Positions 1 to 7,333 are shown, numbered from the stretch's first letter. The stretch is DNA of 39,428 bases from Catenulispora rubra (GCF_015356825.1 NZ_JAACYW010000083.1:1-39428), one strand, 5' to 3'. The notes: generated by a model from the sequence alone, not told the origin. Program-made: numbers and translations.

Positions 1-490
1 CTGCGGGCAGGCCGGCGGCCGAGCGGTACGCGGCCAGGTCGGAGGCGGCGTTGGCGTCGTCGTAGGCGTCGACCAGCGCGATGGTGCGGCCCGCGCCGTT
101 CGAGGCCGCAGCCGAGGTCAGGTTGTACGCCGACTGGAGCTGCGAGGGCCCGTACCCGACGCCGGAGGGGATGGCGTTCGGCGAGGTCGCCGACGGGGCG
201 GCCTGGACCGCGTTCCGCTTCAGGGCGAAGCAGGACTGGTGGCCGACTACGATCACCGCCGGGCAGGCGTGGCTCGAACCCTGGTTCGCGGCCGTGACGG
301 CCGGCTGCGAGGCGTGCGCGGACCCGGCCGCCTCGGCCGCGATCATCGCGGCGTTCTCCGAGGCGACGGCCGCCGAGGACGGCGCCGGCGACGCGGTGGC
401 GCCGGTCGCGGTGCCGACGGCGAGAACGCCGCCCATGGCGACGGCGGTGGCGAGGCACGCGAAAGCGCGCAGGCGTGAGTTGGTTCTCAC
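1..490 (-). CDS. Secreted S53 (sedolisin-like) peptidase, N-terminal part, cut by window edge
   Basis: The first 163 residues are visible. GTG at 490 is the start: it has GAGGGG about 10 nt upstream and opens a short basic n-region followed by a hydrophobic stretch (AFACLATAVAMGGVLAVG), a Sec-type signal peptide. A pro-region follows, then 'GYGPSQLQSAYNL' and 'TIALVDAYDDANAASDLAAY'. This is the start of the sedolisin/subtilisin-like catalytic fold as found in actinobacterial S53 peptidases, where the AYDD segment precedes the catalytic Glu/Asp region. The catalytic Ser lies outside the window and cannot be checked. The role is inferred as an extracellular, probably acid-active serine-carboxyl peptidase. 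An S8-type subtilase is the alternative. It is on the same strand as the multicopper oxidase but separated by 266 bp holding a hairpin and two palindromes, so it is probably transcribed on its own. Confidence 0.75.
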   Translation of the reverse strand, partial: MRTNSRLRAFACLATAVAMGGVLAVGTATGATASPAPSSAAVASENAAMIAAEAAGSAHASQPAVTAANQGSSHACPAVIVVGHQSCFALKRNAVQAAPSATSPNAIPSGVGYGPSQLQSAYNLTSAAASNGAGRTIALVDAYDDANAASDLAAYRSAAGLPA

Positions 491-564
491 TGGGGTGGAT
501 CCCCTCTCGATGCGTGGGGGAGTACGTGAACCTGGGCGGCCGCAGAGCTCTGATCTACGCGGGT

Positions 565-598
565 ACTACCGTGGGTAGTGATGACCGAACGGTCGGTC
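565..598. promoter_or_regulatory. Two adjacent palindromes upstream of the S53 peptidase
   Basis: ACTACC-gtg-GGTAGT (565-579) is followed at once by GACCG-AA-CGGTC (583-594), which continues as GGTC. The second resembles TetR-family operators of the ACCG..CGGTCGGT kind. Both lie 75-108 nt upstream of the GTG at 490, where a promoter is expected. No regulator gene is adjacent, so the binding protein is unknown. Confidence 0.4.
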
Positions 599-708
599 GT
601 GAGGCCTCGACTAGGGAAGCTAGCGCCGTGGAGTGGGGAGGTCAACGGCGATTCGGACATACGATCGAGAAGTCTTGTCCGGGATTTCACCGCTGCACCG
701 GTTTCGTA

Positions 709-748
709 CGGAGCGGCCCGTATATCAGACCCCATACAAGCCGCTCCG
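709..748 (-). terminator. Stem-loop after the multicopper oxidase gene
   Basis: On the minus strand a 9-bp perfect stem (CGGAGCGGC / GCCGCTCCG) extends inward by six more pairs including two G-U, closing a loop of about 10 nt. It starts 9 nt after the multicopper oxidase stop. There is no U-tract, so it may be an actinobacterial U-less terminator or an mRNA 3'-end stabiliser. Confidence 0.5.
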
Positions 749-756
749 ACGGTGCC

Positions 757-2424
757 TCAGGAGACCACGTTGATGTAGCTCATCATCCCGTTGTCCTCGT
801 GCGCGGCGATGTGGCAGTGGAACATCCAGCGGCCGGGGTAGTCGTTGAACGGGACGCGGATGACCACTTTGCCGGGCACGCCGTTCTCCGCGTGCGGGAT
901 CGGGACGGTGTCCTGCATGTGCGTGTACGGCTGCGTGACACCGTTGACCGACATCACCTGGAACGGGGTGACATGCAGGTGGAAGGGGTGGTCCTCGCCG
1001 GCCTCGTTGAGGATGGTCCACTCCTCGACGGTGCCGAGCTTGGCCGGGGTGGCGAACACCGACTGGCTCATGTCGAACTGCTTGCCGTTGATGTAGAACG
1101 ACAGGCCGTCGGCGCTCTCCGACAGGTCGACGGTGCGCTGCTGGGCGATCGGGGCCGTGGCCAGGTCGGCCGGCGCGGTGCGGACGGCGCCGCTGAACTC
1201 CGGGAGCCGTGCGACGCCGGAGCCCTTCACGGCGACCTTGACCAGCTCGGTGTCAGGGTACTGATCACCCTGCGGGCCGTTGCTGTAGGCGGTGGTGCGC
1301 AGCCAGGTCTGACCGGCCTTGCCGTTCGCCGTCACCAGGACGTCGTACCGCTTGCCCGGAGGCAGCAGCAGGGTGTCGGCGGCGCGGCTCTGCGCGACCG
1401 GGACGCCGTCCTCGCCGACCACGGTGAAGTGGTAGCCGTCCAGCTGGAGCTGGTAGAAGATGTCGGCCCCGGCGTTGGCCAGGCGCCACAGCTCGGTCTG
1501 GTTCGGGCGCAGCGTGAAGGTCGGCCGCAGCTGGCCGTTGACCAGGCGGACGGTCGGGGCGTTGGAGTCGATCGAGGTGGTGGCGGTGTTCTGCACGATG
1601 TGGCCGCTCGCGTCGATCTGCGCGTCCTTGAAGACGAACGTGTGCGCCTCGACGCCGTGGTAGGCCGCGGGCAGCAGGGTGCGGTCGTCGCCGACGACCA
1701 TCGCTCCGGACAGGCCCGCGAAGATCTGGTCCTCGACGTCGCCGGGCATGAAGGGCGCCGGGGTCGGGGTCCCGGCGGTGGTCGGCGTGCTGGTCGTGCT
1801 CGCCGCCTCCGCCATGCCGGGCATGTTCGCCATCCCGGCCATCGAGGTGTCGACGTCGTCCATCGCGGCGGGGCTGCCGGGTGCGGGGCAGGTCGTCCCC
1901 ATCGCGTGGCTGTGGTACCAGTACGTGCCCTGAGGATGGTCGGCGGGGATCGCCAGGTGGTAGGTGAGCGTGGTACCCGGGGCGGCGCACAAGAAGGCGT
2001 CGTCGGAGTGGTCCTCGGGGGAGACGTGCATCCCGTGGAAGTGCAGGTTGGTGGCCACCTTCAGGTTGTTCACCAGGTGCACGGTCAGTTCCGCGCCGGG
2101 GTTGAACCGCAGCGTCGGCGCGACGAACCCGCCGTTGTACGACTCGCCCCACACCTTCTTGCCGGAGAGGCTGAAGTGGGTGTCGGAGGCGTCCAGCGTG
2201 ATGGTCAGGTCGTGGTTCGCGCCGGCGTCGATGTCGGCGTTCGTTGGGTCCCTGAAGGGCGCGCCGACCGTCATCCCCTTCTCCTGCTGGGCGGTCGACG
2301 GCGGGCCGGAGGCGGCCCCGGGGGCGGCCAGCGCGACCGCGCCGCCGGTGGCGGTGAGCAGCGCGGCGACGAACATGAGTACGGCGGAGCGACTTGCTGA
2401 GGGAGTGCGCAGCACGGATTTCAC
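757..2424 (-). CDS. Exported multicopper oxidase (CueO/laccase-like)
   Basis: A 555-aa protein that oxidises a substrate at a type 1 copper and reduces O2 at a trinuclear cluster. All four copper motifs are visible: HFHG at 128-131, YHSH at 170-173, HPFHLH at 479-484, and HCHIAAHEDNGM at 536-547, with Cys537 and axial Met547 as type 1 ligands. A Sec-type signal peptide (hydrophobic 14-34, then APGAASG) sends it outside. Between HSH173 and EDQIFAGL there is an insert of about 55 residues with MAGMANMPGM (195-204) and a Thr/Pro stretch; Met-rich inserts in CueO bind Cu(I), so copper handling is the likely job. GTG 2424 is the start that keeps the whole signal peptide, although its ribosome binding site is weak. 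Phenol-type laccase is the alternative role. Confidence 0.88.
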   Translation of the reverse strand: MKSVLRTPSASRSAVLMFVAALLTATGGAVALAAPGAASGPPSTAQQEKGMTVGAPFRDPTNADIDAGANHDLTITLDASDTHFSLSGKKVWGESYNGGFVAPTLRFNPGAELTVHLVNNLKVATNLHFHGMHVSPEDHSDDAFLCAAPGTTLTYHLAIPADHPQGTYWYHSHAMGTTCPAPGSPAAMDDVDTSMAGMANMPGMAEAASTTSTPTTAGTPTPAPFMPGDVEDQIFAGLSGAMVVGDDRTLLPAAYHGVEAHTFVFKDAQIDASGHIVQNTATTSIDSNAPTVRLVNGQLRPTFTLRPNQTELWRLANAGADIFYQLQLDGYHFTVVGEDGVPVAQSRAADTLLLPPGKRYDVLVTANGKAGQTWLRTTAYSNGPQGDQYPDTELVKVAVKGSGVARLPEFSGAVRTAPADLATAPIAQQRTVDLSESADGLSFYINGKQFDMSQSVFATPAKLGTVEEWTILNEAGEDHPFHLHVTPFQVMSVNGVTQPYTHMQDTVPIPHAENGVPGKVVIRVPFNDYPGRWMFHCHIAAHEDNGMMSYINVVS

Positions 2425-2555
2425 CCATCAACTGGTGTATCGACAGGGGCAAGGCAGATCATCTGGCTGGCACAGCAGATCGCCGTGCAACTAGGCGACA
2501 CAGTAGCTAGGGTAGCCAGTGGTGTGAAGGGGTATTCCCCCGCCGAACACCCTTA

Positions 2556-3461
2556 TCAGGCCCCTACACGTTTCACAGTGCGCAAAACCGGCGCGCTCTG
2601 GATCTCCCGGATGCCTGGCAACGCGCCGATGCGGTCGGTGAGGAACTGGTAGAAGGCGGTTCCGGTGGTCGTGACGACGGACGCCAGCACGTCGGTGGGA
2701 CCCGTCGTGGCGCCTGCGAAAGCCACCTCGGGGAATTGAGCCAGCGCGTTGCCGACCGTTGAGATCCGGGCCGGTTCTACGGACATCCATAGTAGAGCAC
2801 TGAGTCCGAAGCCGAGCGCCCGGTTGTCGACGTCGAGGTCGAGGTACACCGTCCTGTCGGCCAGCAGCGCGGCCAGACGGCGCCGGACGCTGGACTCGTC
2901 CAGGCCGGTGGCGGCGGCGAGGCCGGTGAAGGGCGTGCGGCCGTCGCGGGCCAGTTCGGCGACGAGGGTGCGGTCGGCGGGGTCGAGGACGGCCGGTCCG
3001 GCGGGGCGGGGTTCGGGCTCTGATTCAGGTCCGGGCTCGGGTTTTGATTCGGGCTCTGATTCGGACTCTGATTCGGGTTCGAGTCGGTGGCCGGGTCCGG
3101 GCCTGCGCGGTGCGGCGGGCGTAAGTGCGGAGATCTGTTCGGCGCTCAGTGCGCTCGCCGCCGGCTGCCAGCCGTCCTCGTTGCCGGTGAAGGTGTGCAC
3201 GACGCAGTAGGCGCTGATCGCGATGACCGGCTTGGTGGCCGGTAGCCGTTCGAGCAGCAACGCGTCCCGGTCGTCGTCGGGAGTCAGGATGCTGCACAGC
3301 ACCTCGGTCCCGCCGGAGGCGATGCGCACCCAGGAGCGCTCGCCGGACTCATGCGCCTGCCGGACAGTCCGGGTGATCCGATCGTGCATCTGGGGCCCCG
3401 CTGGACCGTGTACGCGGCCCTGACTCGTGGCGTCCAGATCCAACACGGCGACACGGTCCAT
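2556..3461 (-). pseudogene. Lrp/AsnC-family regulator lacking its first HTH and 5' end
   Basis: The frame encodes about 300 aa matching the later part of actinobacterial Lrp/AsnC proteins that carry two HTH-ligand units. It starts inside the first ligand-binding half (MDRVAVLDLD) and includes 'VLCSILTPDDD'. A linker of Ser/Glu/Pro repeats comes next (nt about 3010-3090), then a complete second HTH (LDPADRTLVAELARDG to RRRLAALL) and a second RAM-like domain ending VLRTVKRVGA. The expected N-terminal HTH is absent. Met at 3461-3459 sits exactly where the divergent oxidoreductase remnant (3463) begins, so a deletion most likely removed both 5' ends and the shared promoter. A short in-frame extension to 3500 exists but encodes the oxidoreductase strand in reverse. 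It could still be translated from an internal start, but I treat it as a remnant. Confidence 0.65.
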
Positions 3462-3462
3462 C

Positions 3463-3978
3463 GGCTCGATGGCCGGGCAGATCGCGCGGCTGCTCGGCAC
3501 GGGCCGCGTCGTCGGCAGCGCCGGGTCGCAAGCGAAGGCCGACCTGCTGAGGGACGGTCTGGGCTACGACGCGGTGCTCCGTGGCGCCGGGACGATCGTC
3601 GAGCAGCTGCGGCAGGCCGCACCGGACAGCGTCGGCGGCGAGCAGCTCGCGGCCTCGATCGCGGTGGCGAATCAGGGTGCTCGGGTGCTCGTGATCGGCG
3701 CGCTGTCCGGCCAGTTGGAGGCGACCGGTGCGGGTCGAACCGCACCGGTCGAGCTGGACTCCTTCCAGCTGCTGCTGAAGAAGGTCACATTGCGCGGCTA
3801 CAGTGCCGACGACGACCCCGAGGCGCTGCCGGAGTGGAACCATGCGTTCGCCGACTGGCTGTCGGCCGGAGAGATCGCCTTCCCGCACGAGCGGATCAAG
3901 GGTGTCGCCAACGCGCCGCAGGCGATCGTCGACACGATCGGCGGACGGTACCTCGGGACGGTCGTCGTCGAGGTCTGA
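3463..3978 (+). pseudogene. C-terminal remnant of an MDR-family NADP-dependent oxidoreductase
   Basis: About 171 residues match the cofactor-binding and C-terminal part of zinc-independent medium-chain oxidoreductases (CurA / prostaglandin-reductase-like). They begin in mid-fold at GSMAGQIARLLG, normally preceded by a glycine-rich AAGGV segment and some 150 residues of catalytic domain, all missing here. A second lesion near 3630 joins 'AAPDS' directly to 'VGGEQL'; members of the family as I know them carry about eight more residues there (of the type GIDVYFDN), so this is a small in-frame deletion. The rest (VLVIGALSGQ, the long GYSADDDPEALPEWNHAFADWL segment and GRYLGTVVVEV) is intact. A GTG at 3427 could start translation but would add only residues read from the neighbouring remnant. 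Very probably non-functional. Confidence 0.65.
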
Positions 3979-4001
3979 TTCGGCAGACTGGATTTCCTGC
4001 G

Positions 4002-4373
4002 CTAGACGATCAGTGCCAGGCCGAGTCCGAGCGCCGCCGCGGCCGTTCCTGCGAGCAGGCTGACGGCGACGTTCGTGCCGGCCTCGGCGATCGAGCCGTC
4101 TTCGACCAGGCGCATGGTCTCGTAGGAGAACGTCGAGAACGTCGTGTAGGCGCCGCAGAATCCGGTGCCGAGCATCGCGAGCACGCCCTTCGGCAGGCCG
4201 TGGTGCGCGGCCAGGCCGGCCAGCAGGCCGAGCAGGAACGCACCGGTGAGGTTGATGGTCATGGTGCCGAGCGGGAGTCGGGAGGTGCGGCGGCCGGCGA
4301 TGGTCCGGTCCAGGAGGAAGCGGGCCGGGGCGCCGATCGCGGAGGCCGCCGAGACGGCGAGCAGTGTGAGCAT
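4002..4373 (-). CDS. crcB: Fluoride channel subunit CrcB/Fluc (second of pair)
   Basis: A 123-aa, 4-TM protein of the usual CrcB/Fluc length. It carries the family hallmarks GTMTINLTGAFLLG (the N-x-x-G region of TM2) and GFCGAYTTFSTFSYE (the TM3 break with the Phe box and Thr/Ser Na+/F- site). Fluc proteins form dual-topology dimers that let fluoride leave the cell. Its ATG overlaps the stop of the upstream crcB copy (TGATG), so the two are translationally coupled. Two unequal paralogues usually make a heterodimer with fixed opposite orientations, and that is the likely arrangement here. Confidence 0.93.
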   Translation of the reverse strand: MLTLLAVSAASAIGAPARFLLDRTIAGRRTSRLPLGTMTINLTGAFLLGLLAGLAAHHGLPKGVLAMLGTGFCGAYTTFSTFSYETMRLVEDGSIAEAGTNVAVSLLAGTAAAALGLGLALIV

Positions 4374-4966
4374 CAGGACTGCTCCGTCGACAGGGCCACA
4401 ACCAACGCGGCCGCGGCCGCGGGCTCCAGCTGCGCGAGGTGTCTGCGGCGCTTGCCCCGCCACGCGCCGATGCCACGGCCCAGGCTCAGCCCCAGGCTGG
4501 TCGCCGCGATCCCGGCGGCCAGGCTCAGGAACACGTTCGCCGCCGCGGTACCGTAGGCCCCGGCCGCCAGCAGGTGGTCGGTGTCGACCATCCACGTGGA
4601 GAACGTGGTGTAGGCGCCGAGGAAGCCGACGCAGAAGAAGGGGCGGACGTAGGCGTTCGGCGGCCAGATGTCGAGGATGAACACCATCAGCAGCGCCAGC
4701 ACGAACGATCCGGTGACGTTGATCGCGAAGGTGGTCGCGGGGAAGGTGTGCGGCGCGGTCGGGAAGGCCAGGCCGAGGCCGTAGCGCGCGGGGCCGCCGA
4801 GGGCACCGCCGGCGGCGATGGCGGCCAGGACGCGGCGCGGGGTGCGAGGTCGGGACGCTTGGGGTTGGGCTTGGGCTTGGGACGCCGATTCGGCCGGGTC
4901 GGATTCGACCAGGTCCGGATCGGTGGGGAGATCGTCGGCCGGTGTGAGGTCGGCGTCGCGGTTCAC
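4373..4966 (-). CDS. crcB: Fluoride channel subunit CrcB/Fluc with N-terminal extension (first of pair)
   Basis: A 197-aa protein. GTG 4966 is chosen because AGGAG lies 8 nt upstream; longer in-frame reading would cross the riboswitch. The first ~60 residues are an acidic then Gln/Ala/Pro-rich soluble extension. The channel core follows with PARYGLGLAF, TTFAINVTGSFVLALLMVF and GFLGAYTTFSTWMVDTDHL. After the last TM there is a basic, Ala-rich tail of about 35 residues. The extension and tail are absent from the partner, so they may set topology in a heterodimer. It is the first gene of a two-gene operon behind a fluoride riboswitch candidate. Fluoride efflux function is well supported by the TM2 and TM3 motifs. 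Confidence 0.92.
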   Translation of the reverse strand: MNRDADLTPADDLPTDPDLVESDPAESASQAQAQPQASRPRTPRRVLAAIAAGGALGGPARYGLGLAFPTAPHTFPATTFAINVTGSFVLALLMVFILDIWPPNAYVRPFFCVGFLGAYTTFSTWMVDTDHLLAAGAYGTAAANVFLSLAAGIAATSLGLSLGRGIGAWRGKRRRHLAQLEPAAAAALVVALSTEQS

Positions 4967-4974
4967 GTCACAAG

Positions 4975-4983
4975 CTCCTACTC
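4975..4983 (-). promoter_or_regulatory. crcB ribosome binding site overlapped by anti-SD partner GAGTAGG
   Basis: On the minus strand AGGAG (4979-4975) is the ribosome binding site for GTG 4966. GAGTAGG (4983-4977) overlaps it by three bases and is the perfect 7-nt complement of CCTACTC (5026-5020), the 3' end of the riboswitch core. Between them is a 7-bp hairpin (GATGACG / CGTCATC). When the riboswitch 3' strand is not held in its own fold it can hide the ribosome binding site, which predicts translational control: ON with fluoride. Confidence 0.55.
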
Positions 4984-5018
4984 GTCGCAGGATGACGGCA
5001 GCACGCGTCATCGCGTTT

Positions 5019-5071
5019 GGAGTAGGGACCGTTGGCCAGGCGCTGGCGGTTGTACGGCGGGCCCCACCGCC
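5019..5071 (-). promoter_or_regulatory. Fluoride (crcB-motif) riboswitch
   Basis: Read on the minus strand, the segment aligns with the fluoride riboswitch fold as known from Thermotoga petrophila. GGCGGTGGGGCCCGCC forms P1 and its loop. ACAAC corresponds to the AAAC bridge. GCCAG-cgc-CTGGC forms P2. CGGTCCCTACTCC is the 3' strand. The pseudoknot GGGGCC / GGTCCC pairs fully (one G-U). The long-range A6-U38 pair of the known structure appears as G-C here, a compensating change, and the A40-U48 linchpin bases are kept. It sits about 50 nt upstream of the crcB pair, the classic target. The alignment was made by eye, not with a covariance model. Confidence 0.75.
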
Positions 5072-5137
5072 GGTGATACCGCGCCATCGTAGCGGGACGA
5101 TCCGGCATCCGCTAAACGCCGGCCGCGCTACCGATAT

Positions 5138-5153
5138 GCTTGCTCGCGCAAGT
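5138..5153. promoter_or_regulatory. MarR operator candidate GCTTGC-N4-GCAAGT
   Basis: The inverted repeat CTTGC-tcgc-GCAAG lies 35 nt upstream of the MarR start and overlaps a possible -10 (TATGCT, 5135-5140). The same arms and the same 4-bp spacing occur at 7283-7298 in the promoter of the metallo-hydrolase operon, which suggests one regulator (autoregulated MarR) for both. Confidence 0.55.
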
Positions 5154-5187
5154 AGTCTGTGGCGCAACCTCACGGAGGCCGAGTCTG

Positions 5188-5703
5188 ATGGCAGCGAGCA
5201 ACAAACGGCAGCACACCGCCCCGGCGCAGCCGCCTGCCGCCGAGCTCGCAGCCATGGTCTCCGGACTGCTGGAAGAGACCGAGCTGTGGCAGGCCTTTCT
5301 CGGCACGCACCGTCGACTGGTCGACCGCCTCGCCGACCAGATGCAGACCGACCACGGCTTGCCCCTGGAGTGGTTCGACGTGCTCATCCACCTCGCCGAC
5401 GAACCCGGCGCGCGCCTGCGGCAGCGTGAGCTGCGCGACCGGATGCTGCTCAGCGAGAGCGGCGTGAGCCGGATGCTGGCCCGGATGGCGGCCTCGGGCC
5501 TGGTGGAGCGGCGGCCCGCCGACGACGACCGGCGCGGCGTCGAGATCGCGCTCACCGACGCCGGCGCACAGGCGCTCGCCGCAGCCCTGGAGTCGCACCG
5601 CGCGCTGGTTGCGACGTCGTTCACCGACCGGCTCACCGCCACCGACCGCCTTGCGTTGGAACACATTCTGGCCAAGCTCACCGACCCCGCCGAGGGCTCA
5701 TGA
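5188..5703 (+). CDS. MarR-family transcriptional regulator
   Basis: A 171-aa winged-helix regulator. The ATG at 5188 has GGAGG about 12 nt upstream. The core is typical: 'LPLEWFDVLIHLADEPGARLRQRELRDRMLL' (alpha-2/alpha-3), recognition helix 'SESGVSRMLARMAASGLVERR', wing 'PADDDRRGVEIALTDAGAQAL', then the C-terminal dimerisation helix. MarR proteins bind short palindromes as dimers and are released by small aromatic ligands or oxidants. The only nearby palindromes that fit are CTTGC-N4-GCAAG at 5138-5153 (its own promoter) and 7283-7298 (the MBL/4-TM operon). Its 3' end overlaps the convergent 4-TM gene by 26 bp. Upstream it is divergent from crcB. Confidence 0.9.
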   Translation: MAASNKRQHTAPAQPPAAELAAMVSGLLEETELWQAFLGTHRRLVDRLADQMQTDHGLPLEWFDVLIHLADEPGARLRQRELRDRMLLSESGVSRMLARMAASGLVERRPADDDRRGVEIALTDAGAQALAAALESHRALVATSFTDRLTATDRLALEHILAKLTDPAEGS

Positions 5704-6091
5704 CCAGGCCGGCGGTGGTGAACGCCAGCCCGCCGGCCCAGGCGAGCGGGCCCTGGAGCCCCGGCCACAGCGACATGTAGTGCGGTACGAGCACGAAGAC
5801 GATGAAGCTGACGTCGGTGACGAACGCAATGCCGAGGACCAGCCAGAACGCCGGCTGCCACGCACGGACGACGGCCAGCACCGAGAAAACCGCAATCAGG
5901 CCGGCGGCGAAGTAGAGCGTCCACGCGTCCTGATACAGCCGGGCCTGGACCATCGAGTGGTGTTGGGCCCGGCCGAGGCGCGCGACGGCGTTGCCGGCCT
6001 GGACGTGGAGAACCGCCCAGAGCAGGTAGAAGGCGTACCCGATGACGGTGGATATTCGGGTGGCCGTTCGCGTGGATATCCGAGCAGGCAT
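5678..6091 (-). CDS. Four-TM integral membrane protein of unknown function
   Basis: A 137-aa protein with four hydrophobic helices: VIGYAFYLLWAVLHVQAG, LYFAAGLIAVFSVLAVV, WLVLGIAFVTDVSFIVFVLVP and LAWAGGLAFTTAGLVM. The N-terminus is short and basic, the C-terminus PRRGR. ATG 6091 has a good ribosome binding site (GGGAGG, 9 nt). It starts 25 nt after the stop of the metallo-hydrolase gene, so the two share a transcript, and both would answer to the MarR-type operator at 7283-7298. The polar pairs in TM1-TM2 (HVQAG, QHHSMVQ) are reminiscent of small quinone- or heme-associated membrane proteins, but I do not recognise the family. A role next to an exported hydrolase is the only context clue. 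Confidence 0.75.
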   Translation of the reverse strand: MPARISTRTATRISTVIGYAFYLLWAVLHVQAGNAVARLGRAQHHSMVQARLYQDAWTLYFAAGLIAVFSVLAVVRAWQPAFWLVLGIAFVTDVSFIVFVLVPHYMSLWPGLQGPLAWAGGLAFTTAGLVMSPRRGR

Positions 6092-6116
6092 GATCTGCCG
6101 CCTCCCTGGTAGTGGG

Positions 6117-7220
6117 TCAGCGAATGCCGAACGGGCCCAGGATGTCGCCGTCGATGCGTAGCGATTCGAGCATCGTGTAGGCGTTGTCGATCGTGTAGAC
6201 GTCGGCTGCGCCGAGGACGCCTGTGTACTTGGCGACTACCGGTGCGGCGGCTGCTTCGGCCACCGCGGACAGGTAGGTTTTGAAGATCGCCCAGGCGTTG
6301 CCGGTCGGGCCGTACTTGGCGAAGAACGCGGTCGGGTCGAGTGATGCGATCGCCGCTTGGGTGCTGGATTTCAGGTCACTGACATAAGCCAGCTGCGTCG
6401 CGGCGTCCGCTCGGTTCCCGAGCCGTCCCAGGTGCCCGCCGACGAGGGTCTGCCAGGGGTAGTCCAGCGCAGTCTGGTGCGCGGCGATCCAGCCGGGGAC
6501 GTCCTGGGAGAAGGCGAGGTTGCCGAAGGGGACCCAGCCCGGGAACAGGACGTCGACGACCATCAGCGTGTCGTGTGCGGGGACGTGGATGAAGATGTTG
6601 CCCGGCGCGTGGTTCGGCCCGTGGTACTCCAGCAGCAGGTGCTCGCCGCCGATCTCGACCTCGTGGCGGCGGGTGAACGTCAGCGTCGGCGCCGGCCGCC
6701 GTGGGTCGGCGTCACGGGCCAGCGCGCGGGCGGTGTCGGTGTGCGCGATGCGGACCGTGTCCGGGCCGCCGAGCAACGCCGCGGCGCCTATGTGGTCGGC
6801 GTGCGAGTGCGAGTAGACGACGTGCGTGACCTTGGCGGTCCGGCCGTTGGCGCGGGTGACGTCGTCGATCGCGCGCAGCAGGTTGTGCCCGATCGTCGGC
6901 GGCGCGTCCACGACGACCACACCGCGCGCCGTCGACAGGAACATCGCCTGGTAGTAGCCATCCGTGACCCAGTGCAGGTCCCCGGATATCCGGCCGACGT
7001 AGTAGCCGTCGGCATTCAGCGTGGGTCCGAACGCCTCGGCGGGCACCGGCGCGAAGTCCGGCAGACCGGTGGGCACGGCGTCCGCGTGCCCGGCGTCCGC
7101 GTGCGCGGTGCCGGGGGCGACGGCGCCGAGCAGCCCGGCCGCGGTCGGGACGGTCAGGGCGGCGGCGGTGTTCATCAGGAACCTGCGACGGTCGGTTGCT
7201 TGCGTCGGCAATGAGTTCAT
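6117..7220 (-). CDS. Tat-exported metallo-beta-lactamase-fold hydrolase
   Basis: A 367-aa protein from ATG 7220; a longer in-frame start at 7253 would leave almost no leader behind the predicted promoter. The N-terminus has a twin-arginine signal (TDRRRFLMNTAAALTVPTAAGLLG) ending at AHA. The MBL fold follows: VVVVDAPPTIGHN, the metal site HSHADHIG (H-x-H-x-D-H), then 'YHGPNHAPGNIFIHVP' (third His), 'MVVDVLFPG' (bridging Asp) and 'VGGHLGRLG' (last His). The metal set for a dinuclear Zn site is complete. The C-terminal ~100 residues are helical. It is a paralogue of the gene at 11375-12469 with the same layout. The substrate is unknown; lactonase/esterase-like and beta-lactamase activity are both possible. 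Confidence 0.85.
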   Translation of the reverse strand: MNSLPTQATDRRRFLMNTAAALTVPTAAGLLGAVAPGTAHADAGHADAVPTGLPDFAPVPAEAFGPTLNADGYYVGRISGDLHWVTDGYYQAMFLSTARGVVVVDAPPTIGHNLLRAIDDVTRANGRTAKVTHVVYSHSHADHIGAAALLGGPDTVRIAHTDTARALARDADPRRPAPTLTFTRRHEVEIGGEHLLLEYHGPNHAPGNIFIHVPAHDTLMVVDVLFPGWVPFGNLAFSQDVPGWIAAHQTALDYPWQTLVGGHLGRLGNRADAATQLAYVSDLKSSTQAAIASLDPTAFFAKYGPTGNAWAIFKTYLSAVAEAAAAPVVAKYTGVLGAADVYTIDNAYTMLESLRIDGDILGPFGIR

Positions 7221-7267
7221 GGCGGTTTGGTCGCTTCCATCGAGGGCTGTCATGGGCTGGCCGCATC

Positions 7268-7298
7268 AATGTAGCTCTAGATGCTTGCGCAAGCAAGC
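7268..7298 (-). promoter_or_regulatory. Promoter of the MBL/4-TM operon overlapped by MarR-type operator
   Basis: On the minus strand TTGCTT (7296-7291) and TACATT (7273-7268) are 17 bp apart and fit a housekeeping -35/-10 pair. The inverted repeat GCTTGC-gcaa-GCAAGC (7283-7298) covers the -35 and part of the spacer; inside it TGCTTGCGCAAGCA (7282-7295) is also a perfect 14-bp palindrome. A protein bound here would block RNA polymerase. The half-sites match those upstream of marR. Confidence 0.6.
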
Positions 7299-7333
7299 TT
7301 CCACTGCGACTGCCATCCCGACTACCGCCCCGA

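Noticed and set aside
487..756. Small frames between the peptidase and the oxidase
   Set aside because: They cover the palindromes and the hairpin, lack good ribosome binding sites and show no conserved motif.
2529..2540. GGGG-TATT-CCCC palindrome as a CsoR copper operator for the multicopper oxidase
   Set aside because: It contains an ATACCCC-like half-site on the minus strand but lies about 105-115 nt upstream, right behind a remnant gene, and does not match the usual CsoR layout. Too weak to call.
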